Shown here: positions 18,244 to 26,619 of the stretch, piece by piece
Numbering within the stretch: position 1 is the stretch's first letter
How the letters are laid out: each line of letters opens with the position of its first letter
Assembly (NCBI RefSeq): GCF_905233635.1
Contig: NZ_CAJODG010000006.1
Coordinates: 1 to 64,000, forward strand
From: Selenomonas sp. AE3005
GTDB lineage: Bacteria > Bacillota > Negativicutes > Selenomonadales > Selenomonadaceae
Direction: 5' to 3'
DNA length: 64,000 bases
Notes under the pieces: model-generated
Seen by the model: only the letters and a program-made list of their open reading frames with translations
Told to the model about the DNA's origin: nothing
The model's database searches: none
Position numbers and translations under genes: made by a program

Positions 18244-18408
18244 TTATTTATTGCCGCCTCTTCTCCACGGGCACACGCCATCTTTACAGCCATTATCGCT
18301 TTGCTGGTAATTGCTGCTATTATTTTCATCACTCTCTGCCGCCATGGCCGGGGCAGATACTGCCATTACGACCAGTGCCAGCAGCAGGGCAAAAATTTTC
18401 TGTTTCAT
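18244..18408 (-). CDS. Small secreted two-cysteine peptide, unknown function
   Basis: The ATG follows GGAGG at 7 bases and opens a 54-codon frame ending in TAA. Residues 1-23 form a classical signal peptide (KQKIF, hydrophobic core, APAMA then A cleavage). The mature peptide, about 31 residues, is Asn/Ser-rich and has just two cysteines in C41-KDGV-C46, then PWRRGGNK. I do not recognise a family. It is the last gene of the TlpA, CXXC-protein and polyferredoxin cluster, 24 bases after the polyferredoxin stop and before a terminator. The paired cysteines and context suggest a redox partner or substrate of this system, which is inference. Confidence 0.75.
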   Translation of the reverse strand: MKQKIFALLLALVVMAVSAPAMAAESDENNSSNYQQSDNGCKDGVCPWRRGGNK

Positions 18409-18432
18409 ACTTAAACCTCCCAAGACTTTACC

Positions 18433-19296
18433 TCATTGTGAATCCGCAGCCGTTTTAGCTGCCGGAGCCTTAATCCCCAAATGCAGGGCTTTTTGCGGAC
18501 AGGCCTCGACGCATTGACCGCACATAATGCACTCCGGCGAATGGAACTGCACCACCGGGTCTATATCCATAGGACAGACCTTGCGGCAGCGGCCGCAGGA
18601 CACACAGCTTTTTTCGTCCAGATGCAGCCTGCAGATACTAACGCGATTCAACAGGCCGTAAATTGCCCCCAACGGGCAAAGCATTTTGCAAAAGAACCGG
18701 CTGATAAACAGACAGCCGATAACCACGGCTATCAATATTACGGACTTTAACGCAAACAAGCCGCCGGCAGCCTGCCGGTATTCCGCATGTGTTAACAGCA
18801 ACGGTACTGCAGCCTCCAGTGTACCTGCCGGACAGATATACTCGCAAAAGGCCGGTGCGCCCACACCTTTAAACAGCATGAGCAGCGCGGGCAACAACAG
18901 GACAAAGACCACCAGCAGCACGTACTTCACATAACGCAGTGGCGGATACAGGCGTCTTTTCCGTACCGGCAGTTTGCTCAGCAAATCCTGCAGCAGGCCG
19001 AAGGGGCACAGAAAGCCACAGGCCAGCCGTCCCCAGAGCACACCCAGCAGCAGCAAAAAACCGCCGGCATAAAAACTGAAACCATAACCGGCTGTACCGC
19101 CGGCTGCCTGCAGCGCCCCCAAGGGGCAGGACAAGGTGGCGGCCGGACAGGAATAACAATTAAGTCCGGGCGCACACAGATTCTTGGCACTGCCCTTGTA
19201 GAGCTTGCCTGACGTCAAGTTCAGCAATTGCTGATTAGTCAGCACAGCTGCCAGCAGCTGGATAAAACGACGATTAACAGAACGGGTGATATTCAT
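18433..19296 (-). CDS. Membrane polyferredoxin (NapH/NosR/YccM-like 4Fe-4S protein)
   Basis: A 287-residue membrane protein with about five transmembrane segments and several cysteine clusters. The C-terminal ferredoxin-like part carries two motifs for [4Fe-4S] clusters, CVSCGRCRKVCP and CIMCGQCVEACP (about 225-270). Membrane-embedded CGFLCPFG and CKMLCPLG motifs are characteristic of NapH/NosR-type proteins, and an unusual N-terminal CAPGLNCYSCP lies near residue 41. Such proteins pass electrons between quinol or cytoplasmic donors and periplasmic partners. It starts 4 bases after the small CXXC gene, with TlpA upstream and a secreted Cys-pair peptide downstream, pointing to extracytoplasmic thiol reduction. 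Confidence 0.92.
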   Translation of the reverse strand: MNITRSVNRRFIQLLAAVLTNQQLLNLTSGKLYKGSAKNLCAPGLNCYSCPAATLSCPLGALQAAGGTAGYGFSFYAGGFLLLLGVLWGRLACGFLCPFGLLQDLLSKLPVRKRRLYPPLRYVKYVLLVVFVLLLPALLMLFKGVGAPAFCEYICPAGTLEAAVPLLLTHAEYRQAAGGLFALKSVILIAVVIGCLFISRFFCKMLCPLGAIYGLLNRVSICRLHLDEKSCVSCGRCRKVCPMDIDPVVQFHSPECIMCGQCVEACPQKALHLGIKAPAAKTAADSQ

Positions 19297-19300
19297 CTGC

Positions 19301-19441
19301 TCACCCCAATCCTATACATTCCATGCACACACGCACGGCTTTATGGAGTATAATCCGGGCCTCACCGCGCCACAGTCCCCACAGTATACAGCAGACGGCC
19401 AAAGCCAGCAGCAGGCTGCGGATTTTGCCCAGTCTGGTCAC
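19301..19441 (-). CDS. CD1871A-type small CXXC membrane protein
   Basis: A 46-codon gene starting with GTG that overlaps the tlpA stop by 4 bases (GTGA), behind AGAGG inside the end of tlpA. One transmembrane segment (about 9-24) is followed by WRGEARIILHKAVRVCMECIGLG. This matches the CD1871A family of small CXXC proteins (YRGE...KA...C-x-x-CIGIG) as I remember it. CXXC is C39-M-E-C42 near the C terminus. Overlaps on one side and 4-base spacing on the other show tight coupling to tlpA and the polyferredoxin. A role as a membrane thiol relay is inferred. Confidence 0.85.
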   Translation of the reverse strand: MTRLGKIRSLLLALAVCCILWGLWRGEARIILHKAVRVCMECIGLG

Positions 19442-19974
19442 TTGAGGTACCTCTTAACCTGCTCTTTGTATTTAGGTACATCAGCACCTACAACCTTTTC
19501 CCCGATGATATTGCCGTCCGCATCAACAAAGATGGTCGTGGGTACAGCATCTTCTTTTTCCAGGAACTTCAGCAGGCCTTCGTCAGGCAGAATATTGACA
19601 AAACCGGCATTGGCCTCATTTAAGATTTTGATAGCTGCTGACTTGGTTTCATTATCGCTCGGGCCGCTGGCGTCACATACAATACCGATAATCTGCGCGT
19701 CCTGCGGCATTTCCCGGGCCCATCTGCCGAGCTCCGGCATTTCGCCAATGCAGGGCGGACAGAACGTGCCCCAGATATTTACGACAGTTATTTTCTTACC
19801 CTTGAAAATATCCTGCGTAACGGTATTGCCATTTACATCTACGGTTTTAAACGCCGGGAACTTATTGGCTGCGTCCTGGGCAGATTTGCCATTTTCAGCC
19901 GAACAACCTGCAGCTAAAAATATGGTCGAAAATGCTACCATCGACAGCAAAAGAATTCTAAACAATTTGTTCAT
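19438..19974 (-). CDS. TlpA-family thioredoxin-like lipoprotein
   Basis: A 178-residue exported thiol-disulfide oxidoreductase. The N terminus is a lipoprotein signal with lipobox LAAG-C24. The thioredoxin fold carries the active site NIWGTFCPPCIGEMPEL (CPPC) and the cis-Pro segment AVPTTIFVD. The start is the ATG behind GAGGAGG; an in-frame GTG/ATG 42 bases upstream lacks a ribosome site. TlpA/ResA-like proteins reduce cysteines outside the membrane, for cytochrome c maturation or other substrates. No cytochrome biogenesis genes are nearby; instead it heads the CXXC-protein and polyferredoxin operon. Confidence 0.92.
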   Translation of the reverse strand: MNKLFRILLLSMVAFSTIFLAAGCSAENGKSAQDAANKFPAFKTVDVNGNTVTQDIFKGKKITVVNIWGTFCPPCIGEMPELGRWAREMPQDAQIIGIVCDASGPSDNETKSAAIKILNEANAGFVNILPDEGLLKFLEKEDAVPTTIFVDADGNIIGEKVVGADVPKYKEQVKRYLK

Positions 19975-20062
19975 ACCATTTCCTCCTCTTCCATACCACA
20001 GGAATAAATCCCTCAAAATAACCTTCTAACTATTATTATCGGCAGAAAATAAAATTTCTTAA

Positions 20063-20099
20063 GAAAAAAGCAGCCAACCATCTTTATGATGGCGGCTGC
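20063..20099 (-). terminator. Terminator after rng
   Basis: The stem GCAGCC/GGCTGC, extended by an inner CCATC/GATGG pairing, is followed by TTTTTT on the minus strand, 13 bases after the rng stop. Confidence 0.85.
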
Positions 20100-20112
20100 C
20101 TGCGCAGTTCGC

Positions 20113-21555
20113 TTAACTTTGCTGCAGAATGGAATAGTTTTCCGGGTGCATGCCCGGCGCTGCTGTTACCTTGATATCCATGCCGAACTCTGCGGCCAGA
20201 TTCATCAGCAGCTGATTGTGCCGGAGCTCTTCAGCCACGGTCTCATGGACTTCAATTTCATAACCGCCCTCAGCATGGAATTTGTGTTCCATACGGCGGA
20301 TATCGCCGGCAATGCGGATACTAACCGTTTCCGGGGATTCCACCCGGCCGCGGCCATGGCAGACCGGACATTCACTGTAAATAATGCTGTCCAGATTCTG
20401 CCGTGATTTCTTCCGCGTGATTTCCACCAGTCCCAGGCTGGTGATATCCACGATATTGGTCTTGGTGCGGTCCTCTTTGGCCAGTTCACGCAGCAGGGCC
20501 AGCAGTTGTTCCTTCTGCTCCTCTTTTTCCATATCGATGAAGTCGACAATGATAATGCCGCCGATATCCCGGAGCCGCAGCTGCCGCATAATTTCCGCTG
20601 CCGCCTCCAGATTCGTGCGGTAGACAGTTTCCCCAAGATTGCTGTTGCCCGTGTACTTGCCGGTATTCACATCAATAACCGTCAGGGCCTCGGTCTTATC
20701 GATGACCAAAAAGCCGCCGGATTTCAATTCCACCTCACGGCCGCCCACGTTTTCCAGCTCTTCTTCCAGGCCGTAGTGCTTAAACAGCGGTTCCCGGTCC
20801 TCATAGAGTTTAATGCGTTCCACCAGGGCCGGCGATAACAGCTGAACAAACTCACAGACACGCTGGTAAACAGCCCGGTCATCAATGAGCATTTCCCCCA
20901 CGTCCTCCGTAAGCGAATCACGGACTATGCGGATGATAAGGTCGGCGTCCCGGTACAGGAGGCTGGCCCCCTTGCTCTTGATATTAAACCGGGCCAGCAG
21001 CGAATGCCACAGTTTCTCCAGATACTGTACGTCCTCAGCCAGCGCCGTTTCACTGGCTCCGGCTGCCACTGTGCGGACGATAAGCCCCATGTCCTGCGGA
21101 CAGATTTTTTCTGCTATCGCATGCAGACGGCTCCGCTCCGTTTCATCTTCAATGCGCCGTGACATGCCGATATAAGCCGCCGTCGGCAGCAGCACCACAT
21201 GACGCCCCGGCAGGGTGATATGCGTTGTTGCCCGCGGCCCTTTGCTGCCGCTGGCGTCCTTCACAATCTGCACCGGCAGCTGCTGGCCGATATGGATTTT
21301 CTGCGGCTTGGGCAGGGTATGCAGTGTATCTGCCGGCAGGCCGCCGCCAATATACATAAAGGCATTCTTGCCCGTGCCAATATCCACAAACGCCGCCTGC
21401 ATTCCCGGCAGTACATTCTGCACCTGCCCTTTGTAGATATTCCCCACTAAATGAGAATGCGTCGCCCGCTCCACTTCCAGAGCCATCAGCCGCCCCTCAT
21501 CCAACACCGCCGCCCGTGTCTCCTCCGGCACAACAGTAATAAGTATGGTCTTCAT
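20113..21555 (-). CDS. rng: Ribonuclease E/G family endoribonuclease (RNase G)
   Basis: A 480-residue enzyme for rRNA maturation and mRNA decay. It has an S1-like RNA-binding part (about 35-125, LVGNIYKGQVQNVLPGMQAAFVDIG), the catalytic DNase I-like region with VIDVNTGKYTG and GGIIIVDFIDM (Mg2+-binding aspartates), and the zinc-link CPVCHGRG (about 405). The short length without a long acidic scaffold tail makes it RNase G-like. The start is the ATG 7 bases after GGGGAGG; a GTG two codons upstream is less well placed. Sitting downstream of the TIGR03960/TIGR03936 radical-SAM gene is the usual order in Firmicutes. Confidence 0.95.
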   Translation of the reverse strand: MKTILITVVPEETRAAVLDEGRLMALEVERATHSHLVGNIYKGQVQNVLPGMQAAFVDIGTGKNAFMYIGGGLPADTLHTLPKPQKIHIGQQLPVQIVKDASGSKGPRATTHITLPGRHVVLLPTAAYIGMSRRIEDETERSRLHAIAEKICPQDMGLIVRTVAAGASETALAEDVQYLEKLWHSLLARFNIKSKGASLLYRDADLIIRIVRDSLTEDVGEMLIDDRAVYQRVCEFVQLLSPALVERIKLYEDREPLFKHYGLEEELENVGGREVELKSGGFLVIDKTEALTVIDVNTGKYTGNSNLGETVYRTNLEAAAEIMRQLRLRDIGGIIIVDFIDMEKEEQKEQLLALLRELAKEDRTKTNIVDITSLGLVEITRKKSRQNLDSIIYSECPVCHGRGRVESPETVSIRIAGDIRRMEHKFHAEGGYEIEVHETVAEELRHNQLLMNLAAEFGMDIKVTAAPGMHPENYSILQQS

Positions 21556-21616
21556 ACACACACCTCCCCTCGTAAAAAATTTTCCAAAGTGTCCGGCAAA
21601 GCGCCGACAAGCCCCC

Positions 21617-21712
21617 AGCGCCCAAGGAAGGGCGCTAAAGGCCTTTAAATCCCGTGATGGGATTTAGGCCTTCGCTTTCTTTTGGTTACTTTTCTTCGCA
21701 AAGAAAAGTAAC
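21617..21712. repeat. Cluster of three consecutive hairpins
   Basis: Three perfect or near-perfect inverted repeats lie in a row between the radical-SAM gene and rng. They are AGCGCCC/GGGCGCT (21617-21636), AAGGCCT..AAATCCC/GGGATTT.AGGCCTT (21638-21672), and GTTACTTTTCTT/AAGAAAAGTAAC with a 4-base loop (21685-21712). The last could act as a terminator in either direction. The run looks like a repetitive intergenic element rather than a single terminator. Confidence 0.6.
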
Positions 21713-21723
21713 TGCTCCTCGAA

Positions 21724-24333
21724 CTACACGAGTTCAATCAAACCTTTCCCCCCGGACAGCATGGCTGTGCGGGTAATCTTCGCCTCAGCCGGGTTGACGG
21801 GCAGGCCGAACTGTTCCGCCAGTACCAGAATAACCTCACTGGGCTTGACACTGCCGGACTGGGTGATGGCAATATCCAGCTCCATTTCCAGCTGACTGCC
21901 GTTTTCCCGTAAGGTCAGCGGCTGCAGCATATACTGCTTTAACTCAATATCACGTTTCTTCTTAGGCGTAATGCGCTGATAATTGACCTCGGCGGCCTCA
22001 TTATACCGGCGTACAGCGGCCAGAGCCTCTGCCGCCGGCCCTGTCAGTTCCAGGCAGGCGCGGTAACGGGCCTCATCGGCCTCCGCCATCAGCGCCTTAT
22101 GCTTGCCGTGGACTTCACGCAGGCCTTTGAGCTCAATCCCCTTAGGCAGCTGCGCCTTTAACTTATCAAAGACCTCCGGCTGGCACACAGGTTTTAACAG
22201 TTCAAATTCCATGTACTCCGCCTCGCTCGTCACGCCCAGGGGCAAGGCCGAGGCAAAGGCCACCTTCATATGGTGATTGAACCCTTCGGAGTAAGCCATG
22301 GGCAGCTGGGCACGCTTAAAGGCCCGAATGAAGATATTGGCGTAATCCAAATGGGAAACATAACGCAGCTCCTCGCCTTTGGTGACCTCCGCCCGGAATT
22401 TATACAGGGTACGGGGACGGCCGGCGTCCTTGGGGTCACGATGAACTTTCGGCGGCAGTTCCGGTGACTGGTAATCACGCTCCGCCTCGGCCTTGGCGTA
22501 GTCGATAACATGCACACCCAGATTCGGGCAGATACCGCAGGCGCTGCACTTGCCCCGGCGGCAATCCTCAGTCAGTGCCGCCTGCATGGCCTTCTGCCAC
22601 TCACGCTGCAGGAACTCCGCATTGACACCCGGGGACGTAATCTCCCAGGGCAGAGCCTCATTGAAATCACGGGTACGCTGGTTGTAATACGTGCCGTCAA
22701 TACCGCATTTTTCCAAAGCTGTCAGCCAGATTTCATGCTTGTACAAATCCGTCCAGCCATCGAATTTGGCCCCGTCCTGCCAGGCCTGGTACAATACCTT
22801 GGCCAAGCGCCGGTCACCACGGGCAAAAATTCCCTCAATGACTGACAGGCGGGCGTCATGGTAGTTAAATGTAATGGCCCGGTCCGTGATGTGGGACTTT
22901 AAAAGCTCCTGCCGGCGCTGGAATTCCTCGATGGGCAGCTGGCCGAACCACTGGAACGGCGTATATGGTTTGGGAACGAAACAGGACACGGACACCGTGA
23001 CCTTGCAGCCGCGTTTGCCCTTGATTTCCGTATAGAGGTCAACGACCTTCTTGGCCAGCCGGGCAATGCCGATAACGTCCTCATCGGTTTCCGTGGGCAG
23101 GCCCATCATGAAGTAGAGTTTTACCTGTTTCCAGCCCTGCTTAAAGGCAGAGGCACAGGCATTCATGAGGTTTTCCTCCGTGACGCCCTTGTTGATGACA
23201 TCGCGCAGGCGCTGGGTGCCGGCCTCCGGCGCAAAGGTCAGGCCGGATTTACGCACCTGCTGCATTTTGTGCGCGAGGTCGATGGAAAAGCTGTCAATAC
23301 GCAGGGACGGCAGGGAAAAGCTGACTTCCTCGTCCTTGAACTCCGCAAACAGGTCGTCAACCAGCCGTCCCAGACAGGAGTAATCCGCCGAGGACAGGGA
23401 GGTCATGCTCATTTCATTGTAACCGGTGCTGTCGATAAGGCCGCGGGCCATGGACTTCAGATTTTCTTCCGTGCGTTCCCGGGCCGGACGATAACAGATA
23501 CCGGCCTGACAGAAACGACAGCCCCGTGAACAGCCGCGGAAAAGTTCCAGCATCACGCGGTTATGGACGATATCCATATAGGGCACCAGAGGATTTTCGA
23601 CGGAACTTACCTTATCCATATCACGGCAGACGCGCTTATAGATAAGCGTTTTAGCCTGTTCATGCAGGGGTTTTATGCCCGTATAGTCACCGGCAGCATT
23701 ATACTGCGGCTCATAGAAAGCAGGCACATAGATACCGTCAAGGGACAGCAGGCTTGCCAAAAAGCCACGGCGGCCGCCCGGACGGCCGGCTTTTTTCCAC
23801 GCAATCAGGGCCTTAGAGACTTCAACCACAGCCTCTTCCCCTTCACCCACGATGAAGAAGTCAAAGAAATCGGCCACAGGTTCGACGTTGTACACGCAAG
23901 GGCCGCCGCCGACAATAAAGGGCATATCCTCGCCACGGTCACGGCTCCACAGGGGAATCCCGGCCAGGTCCAGCATATTGAGCACATTGGAGAAAATCAT
24001 CTCATACTGCAGGGAAAAACCAACGAGGTCAAACTTATTTATTTCATGTTTGCTCTCCAGGGAGAACAGCGGAATCTGCCGCTGCCGCATTTCCTGTTCC
24101 ATATCAATCCAGGGCGTGTAAACGCGTTCGGCGGCAATGTTTTCTTCCCTGTTCAAAATCTCATAAAGAATCGCCAGGCCCAGATTGCTCATGCCCACTT
24201 CGTAAACATCGGGCAGGGCCAGGGCAAAGGTACAGTCAACGCTGTGCCAGTCCTTGACCCGGGCATTCCATTCGCCCCCTGTGTACCGGGCTGGTTTCAA
24301 CACCGACTGGAGCACTTCATGTTCAAGTCGTAC
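21724..24333 (-). CDS. TIGR03960 B12-binding radical SAM protein fused to TIGR03936 domain
   Basis: An 869-residue fusion. Residues about 1-610 form the TIGR03960 part: an N-terminal B12-binding-like region, then the radical-SAM motif FRGCSRGCRFCQAG (CxxxCxxC, about 285). A short linker with CSACGICPNLG follows. Residues about 650-869 are the TIGR03936/DUF2344 domain (RAEVTKGEELRYVSHLDY...). In many Firmicutes these are two adjacent genes; here they are joined. The reaction is unknown. The chosen ATG has GGAGG 10 bases upstream; an in-frame ATG 33 bases earlier is possible. It lies between rodA and rng. Confidence 0.93.
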   Translation of the reverse strand, partial: VRLEHEVLQSVLKPARYTGGEWNARVKDWHSVDCTFALALPDVYEVGMSNLGLAILYEILNREENIAAERVYTPWIDMEQEMRQRQIPLFSLESKHEINKFDLVGFSLQYEMIFSNVLNMLDLAGIPLWSRDRGEDMPFIVGGGPCVYNVEPVADFFDFFIVGEGEEAVVEVSKALIAWKKAGRPGGRRGFLASLLSLDGIYVPAFYEPQYNAAGDYTGIKPLHEQAKTLIYKRVCRDMDKVSSVENPLVPYMDIVHNRVMLELFRGCSRGCRFCQAGICYRPARERTEENLKSMARGLIDSTGYNEMSMTSLSSADYSCLGRLVDDLFAEFKDEEVSFSLPSLRIDSFSIDLAHKMQQVRKSGLTFAPEAGTQRLRDVINKGVTEENLMNACASAFKQGWKQVKLYFMMGLPTETDEDVIGIARLAKKVVDLYTEIKGKRGCKVTVSVSCFVPKPYTPFQWFGQLPIEEFQRRQELLKSHITDRAITFNYHDARLSVIEGIFARGDRRLAKVLYQAWQDGAKFDGWTDLYKHEIWLTALEKCGIDGTYYNQRTRDFNEALPWEITSPGVNAEFLQREWQKAMQAALTEDCRRGKCSACGICPNLGVHVIDYAKAEAERDYQSPELPPKVHRDPKDAGRPRTLYKFRAEVTKGEELRYVSHLDYANIFIRAFKRAQLPMAYSEGFNHHMKVAFASALPLGVTSEAEYMEFELLKPVCQPEVFDKLKAQLPKGIELKGLREVHGKHKALMAEADEARYRACLELTGPAAEALAAVRRYNEAAEVNYQRITPKKKRDIELKQYMLQPLTLRENGSQLEMELDIAITQSGSVKPSEVILVLAEQFGLPVNPAEAKITRTAMLSGGKGLIELV

Positions 24334-24413
24334 CATTTCGTTAATTTCCTCCATACATCTTTTCATTACATGTTCTATGTAGAACTTAGAGAAGGCTCCC
24401 TAAGGAGCCTTCC

Positions 24414-25517
24414 CTAAAATTCTAATTTCTTTTTTCTAAGTTGAATGTTTATGAGTATCGCCACCGCCATAATGTTGGTAGTCAGCGAGCTGACACCATA
24501 ACTCATCAGCGGCAGGGGAATGCCGGTAACCGGCATTATGCCCAGCGTCATGCCCACATTGACCAGCACATGGAAGGCCAGCATGGACGTGATACCCACC
24601 GCCAGCAGGCGGCCAAACATATCACTGGCGTCCTTGGCTATCTGCACGCCGCGCCACAGGACAACCATATACAGCAGGAGCAGGCACACCACACCGATGA
24701 ACCCCAGTTCCTCGCCCACGACGGCAAAAATGAAGTCAGTGTGGTTCTCCGGCAGGAAGTTCAGCTGGCTCTGCGTACCTTCAAAGAGCCCCTTGCCCCA
24801 TAGCATACCCGAACCAATGGCTATCTTGGACTGAATGATATGATAACCGGAGCCTAAAGGGTCCACATTGGGGTCCATAAATACCATGATACGCATTTTC
24901 TGATAATCCTTCAAAAAATGCCATAACAGGGGCAGCATCGCGATGCCGGCAGCAAATATGCCCCCGAGCAGCCGCAGTCTTATACCGCAGACAAAGACCA
25001 TACCGAAGAATATAGCCAAAAAGACCAGCGACGTCCCGAGGTCCGGCTGTTTCAGCACCAGCAGGAACGGCAGCCCCACATAGGCCGCCACGGGGATAAG
25101 GTCTTCCAGCGTATTGAGCTTGCCCACCTTTTCCTCCAGCATACCGGCCAGGGACACAATCATAATCAGCTTGGAAAATTCCGAAGGCTGAATACTGATG
25201 GGACCGATGGAAATCCACCGCTGAGCGCCCAAAGCCGACTGGCCTATCAGCATAACCGCCAGCAGCATTATCAGATTGAAAACGTAGAGCTTATTGCCAT
25301 ACCCCTGCAGCATTTTGTAATCAAAATTCATCAGAAATGCTGCCATGGCCAGATTGACTACAGCAAAGAGTCCCTGCCGGGCCACGAACCAATAACGCTC
25401 CTCACCGGGCGTATTGATGTGCGTGGCACTGCCGATGATGATGAGGCTCATCAGGAGAATCCCTGCCGTGGCCATCATTAGCGTCCAGTCTGTGCGGCGC
25501 AGGATATTTTTTGTCAT
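24414..25517 (-). CDS. rodA: RodA, SEDS peptidoglycan glycosyltransferase
   Basis: A 367-residue SEDS-family polymerase with about ten membrane segments. It builds peptidoglycan strands during side-wall elongation together with class B PBP2. Recognisable blocks are AQRWISIGPISIQPSEFSKL, KQPDLGTSLVF, LPENHTDFIFAVVGEELGF and VTGIPLPLMSYGVSSL. The catalytic Asp lies in the LPENHTDFIF loop region typical of RodA. It follows minE by about 20 bases in the mre-mrdA-min-rodA cluster, so its partner mrdA lies four genes upstream. Confidence 0.95.
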   Translation of the reverse strand: MTKNILRRTDWTLMMATAGILLMSLIIIGSATHINTPGEERYWFVARQGLFAVVNLAMAAFLMNFDYKMLQGYGNKLYVFNLIMLLAVMLIGQSALGAQRWISIGPISIQPSEFSKLIMIVSLAGMLEEKVGKLNTLEDLIPVAAYVGLPFLLVLKQPDLGTSLVFLAIFFGMVFVCGIRLRLLGGIFAAGIAMLPLLWHFLKDYQKMRIMVFMDPNVDPLGSGYHIIQSKIAIGSGMLWGKGLFEGTQSQLNFLPENHTDFIFAVVGEELGFIGVVCLLLLYMVVLWRGVQIAKDASDMFGRLLAVGITSMLAFHVLVNVGMTLGIMPVTGIPLPLMSYGVSSLTTNIMAVAILINIQLRKKKLEF

Positions 25518-25538
25518 GCTATCCTATCTTCTCTCCCC

Positions 25539-25805
25539 TTAACCCTTGTCATGTTTCATGTTGTTGACGGGGATATTGGCTACCAAAGCTACGGAATCAT
25601 CATCATTGGCCAGGGATATTTCCATTTCCTTCTGATTGATTTCCATGTAGTTGGAAATGACCTTGATAATATCATTTTTCAAGTTGTCCATGACTTCCGG
25701 GGAAATATTGGCCCGGTCATGAATGAGCACGACTTTCAGACGGTCATGGGCAATTTTTCCTGATTGTTCTTTCTTGCCAAAAATCTTCATCAATGCGTCC
25801 AACAT
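25539..25805 (-). CDS. minE: Cell division topological specificity factor MinE
   Basis: An 88-residue MinE. The N-terminal membrane/MinD-binding segment is MLDALMKIFGKKEQSGKIA, followed by the anti-MinCD domain RLKVVLIHDRANISPEVMDN and the dimerisation strand. It stimulates MinD ATPase and confines MinC to the poles. The ATG used follows AGGAGGG; an upstream in-frame ATG would add six residues inside the ribosome site. It is 14 bases from the minD stop. Confidence 0.95.
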   Translation of the reverse strand: MLDALMKIFGKKEQSGKIAHDRLKVVLIHDRANISPEVMDNLKNDIIKVISNYMEINQKEMEISLANDDDSVALVANIPVNNMKHDKG

Positions 25806-25819
25806 ATTCGACCCTCCTA

Positions 25820-26608
25820 TCATCTCTTAAAAATATGCTTAAGACGTTTCCACCAGCCGTCTTTATGGAATTCCATAAAGGGCACATCTTCACCCAGCAT
25901 GCGGGCTACGATGTTACGATATGCCTGACCAGCCTGGGAGTCCTCCAAAGTGATACAGGGTTCGCCCTTGTTGGTACTGGTAACGACCTTGATATCATCT
26001 GGCACCTGACCAATGCAATCCAGGGACAGAATATCATTGATATCATCCATATTCAGCATGTCGCCGCTTTCCACCATATTGGGACGGATACGATTGACGA
26101 TGAGTTTGATGTTTTCCTTGTCGGCACGGCCGAGTTCGCCGATAATCTTGTCGGCGTCACGCACAGCAGAAATCTCCGGCATGGTGACCACCAAAGCCGT
26201 ATCCGCAGCGGCAATGGCCGTCTTGAACCCCTGTTCAATACCTGCCGGGCAGTCGATGATGATGAAGTCAAACTCCTTGCGCAGCTCATCACAAAGTTTT
26301 ACAAGCTGTTCAGGATTTACTGCCATCTTGTCCTTTACCTGCGAGGTAGGCAGCAAAAAGAGATTGTCGTATTTCTTATGACGAACCAGAGCCTTCTTGT
26401 AAGGAACACGGCCTTCGGTAACGTCGATGAGGTCATACATAATGCGGTTTTCCAGGCCGAGGAGCAGGTCAAGATTGCGCAGGCCCGTATCAGTATCCAC
26501 CAGCACTACCTTCTTGCCGCGCATAGCAAGGCCCATACCTAAATTTGCCGTTGTCGTAGTCTTACCAACGCCGCCTTTACCAGAGGTTATTACATAGATT
26601 TCACTCAT
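25820..26608 (-). CDS. minD: Septum site-determining ATPase MinD
   Basis: A 262-residue deviant-Walker ATPase. Its P-loop GKGGVGKTTTTANLG (10-24) has the signature lysine (KGGVGKT), and switch regions IIDCPAGIEQG and the DTDTGLRN block are intact. The C terminus DGWWKRLKHIFKR is the amphipathic helix that anchors ATP-bound MinD to the membrane. It recruits MinC and oscillates with MinE. It lies between minC and minE with 11- and 14-base gaps. Confidence 0.97.
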   Translation of the reverse strand: MSEIYVITSGKGGVGKTTTTANLGMGLAMRGKKVVLVDTDTGLRNLDLLLGLENRIMYDLIDVTEGRVPYKKALVRHKKYDNLFLLPTSQVKDKMAVNPEQLVKLCDELRKEFDFIIIDCPAGIEQGFKTAIAAADTALVVTMPEISAVRDADKIIGELGRADKENIKLIVNRIRPNMVESGDMLNMDDINDILSLDCIGQVPDDIKVVTSTNKGEPCITLEDSQAGQAYRNIVARMLGEDVPFMEFHKDGWWKRLKHIFKR

Positions 26609-26619
26609 ACTGTTAATTC

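Noticed and set aside
18126..18332. 68-codon minus-strand frame
   Set aside because: It overlaps the real 54-codon secreted-peptide gene in another frame, runs across a terminator and lacks a ribosome site.
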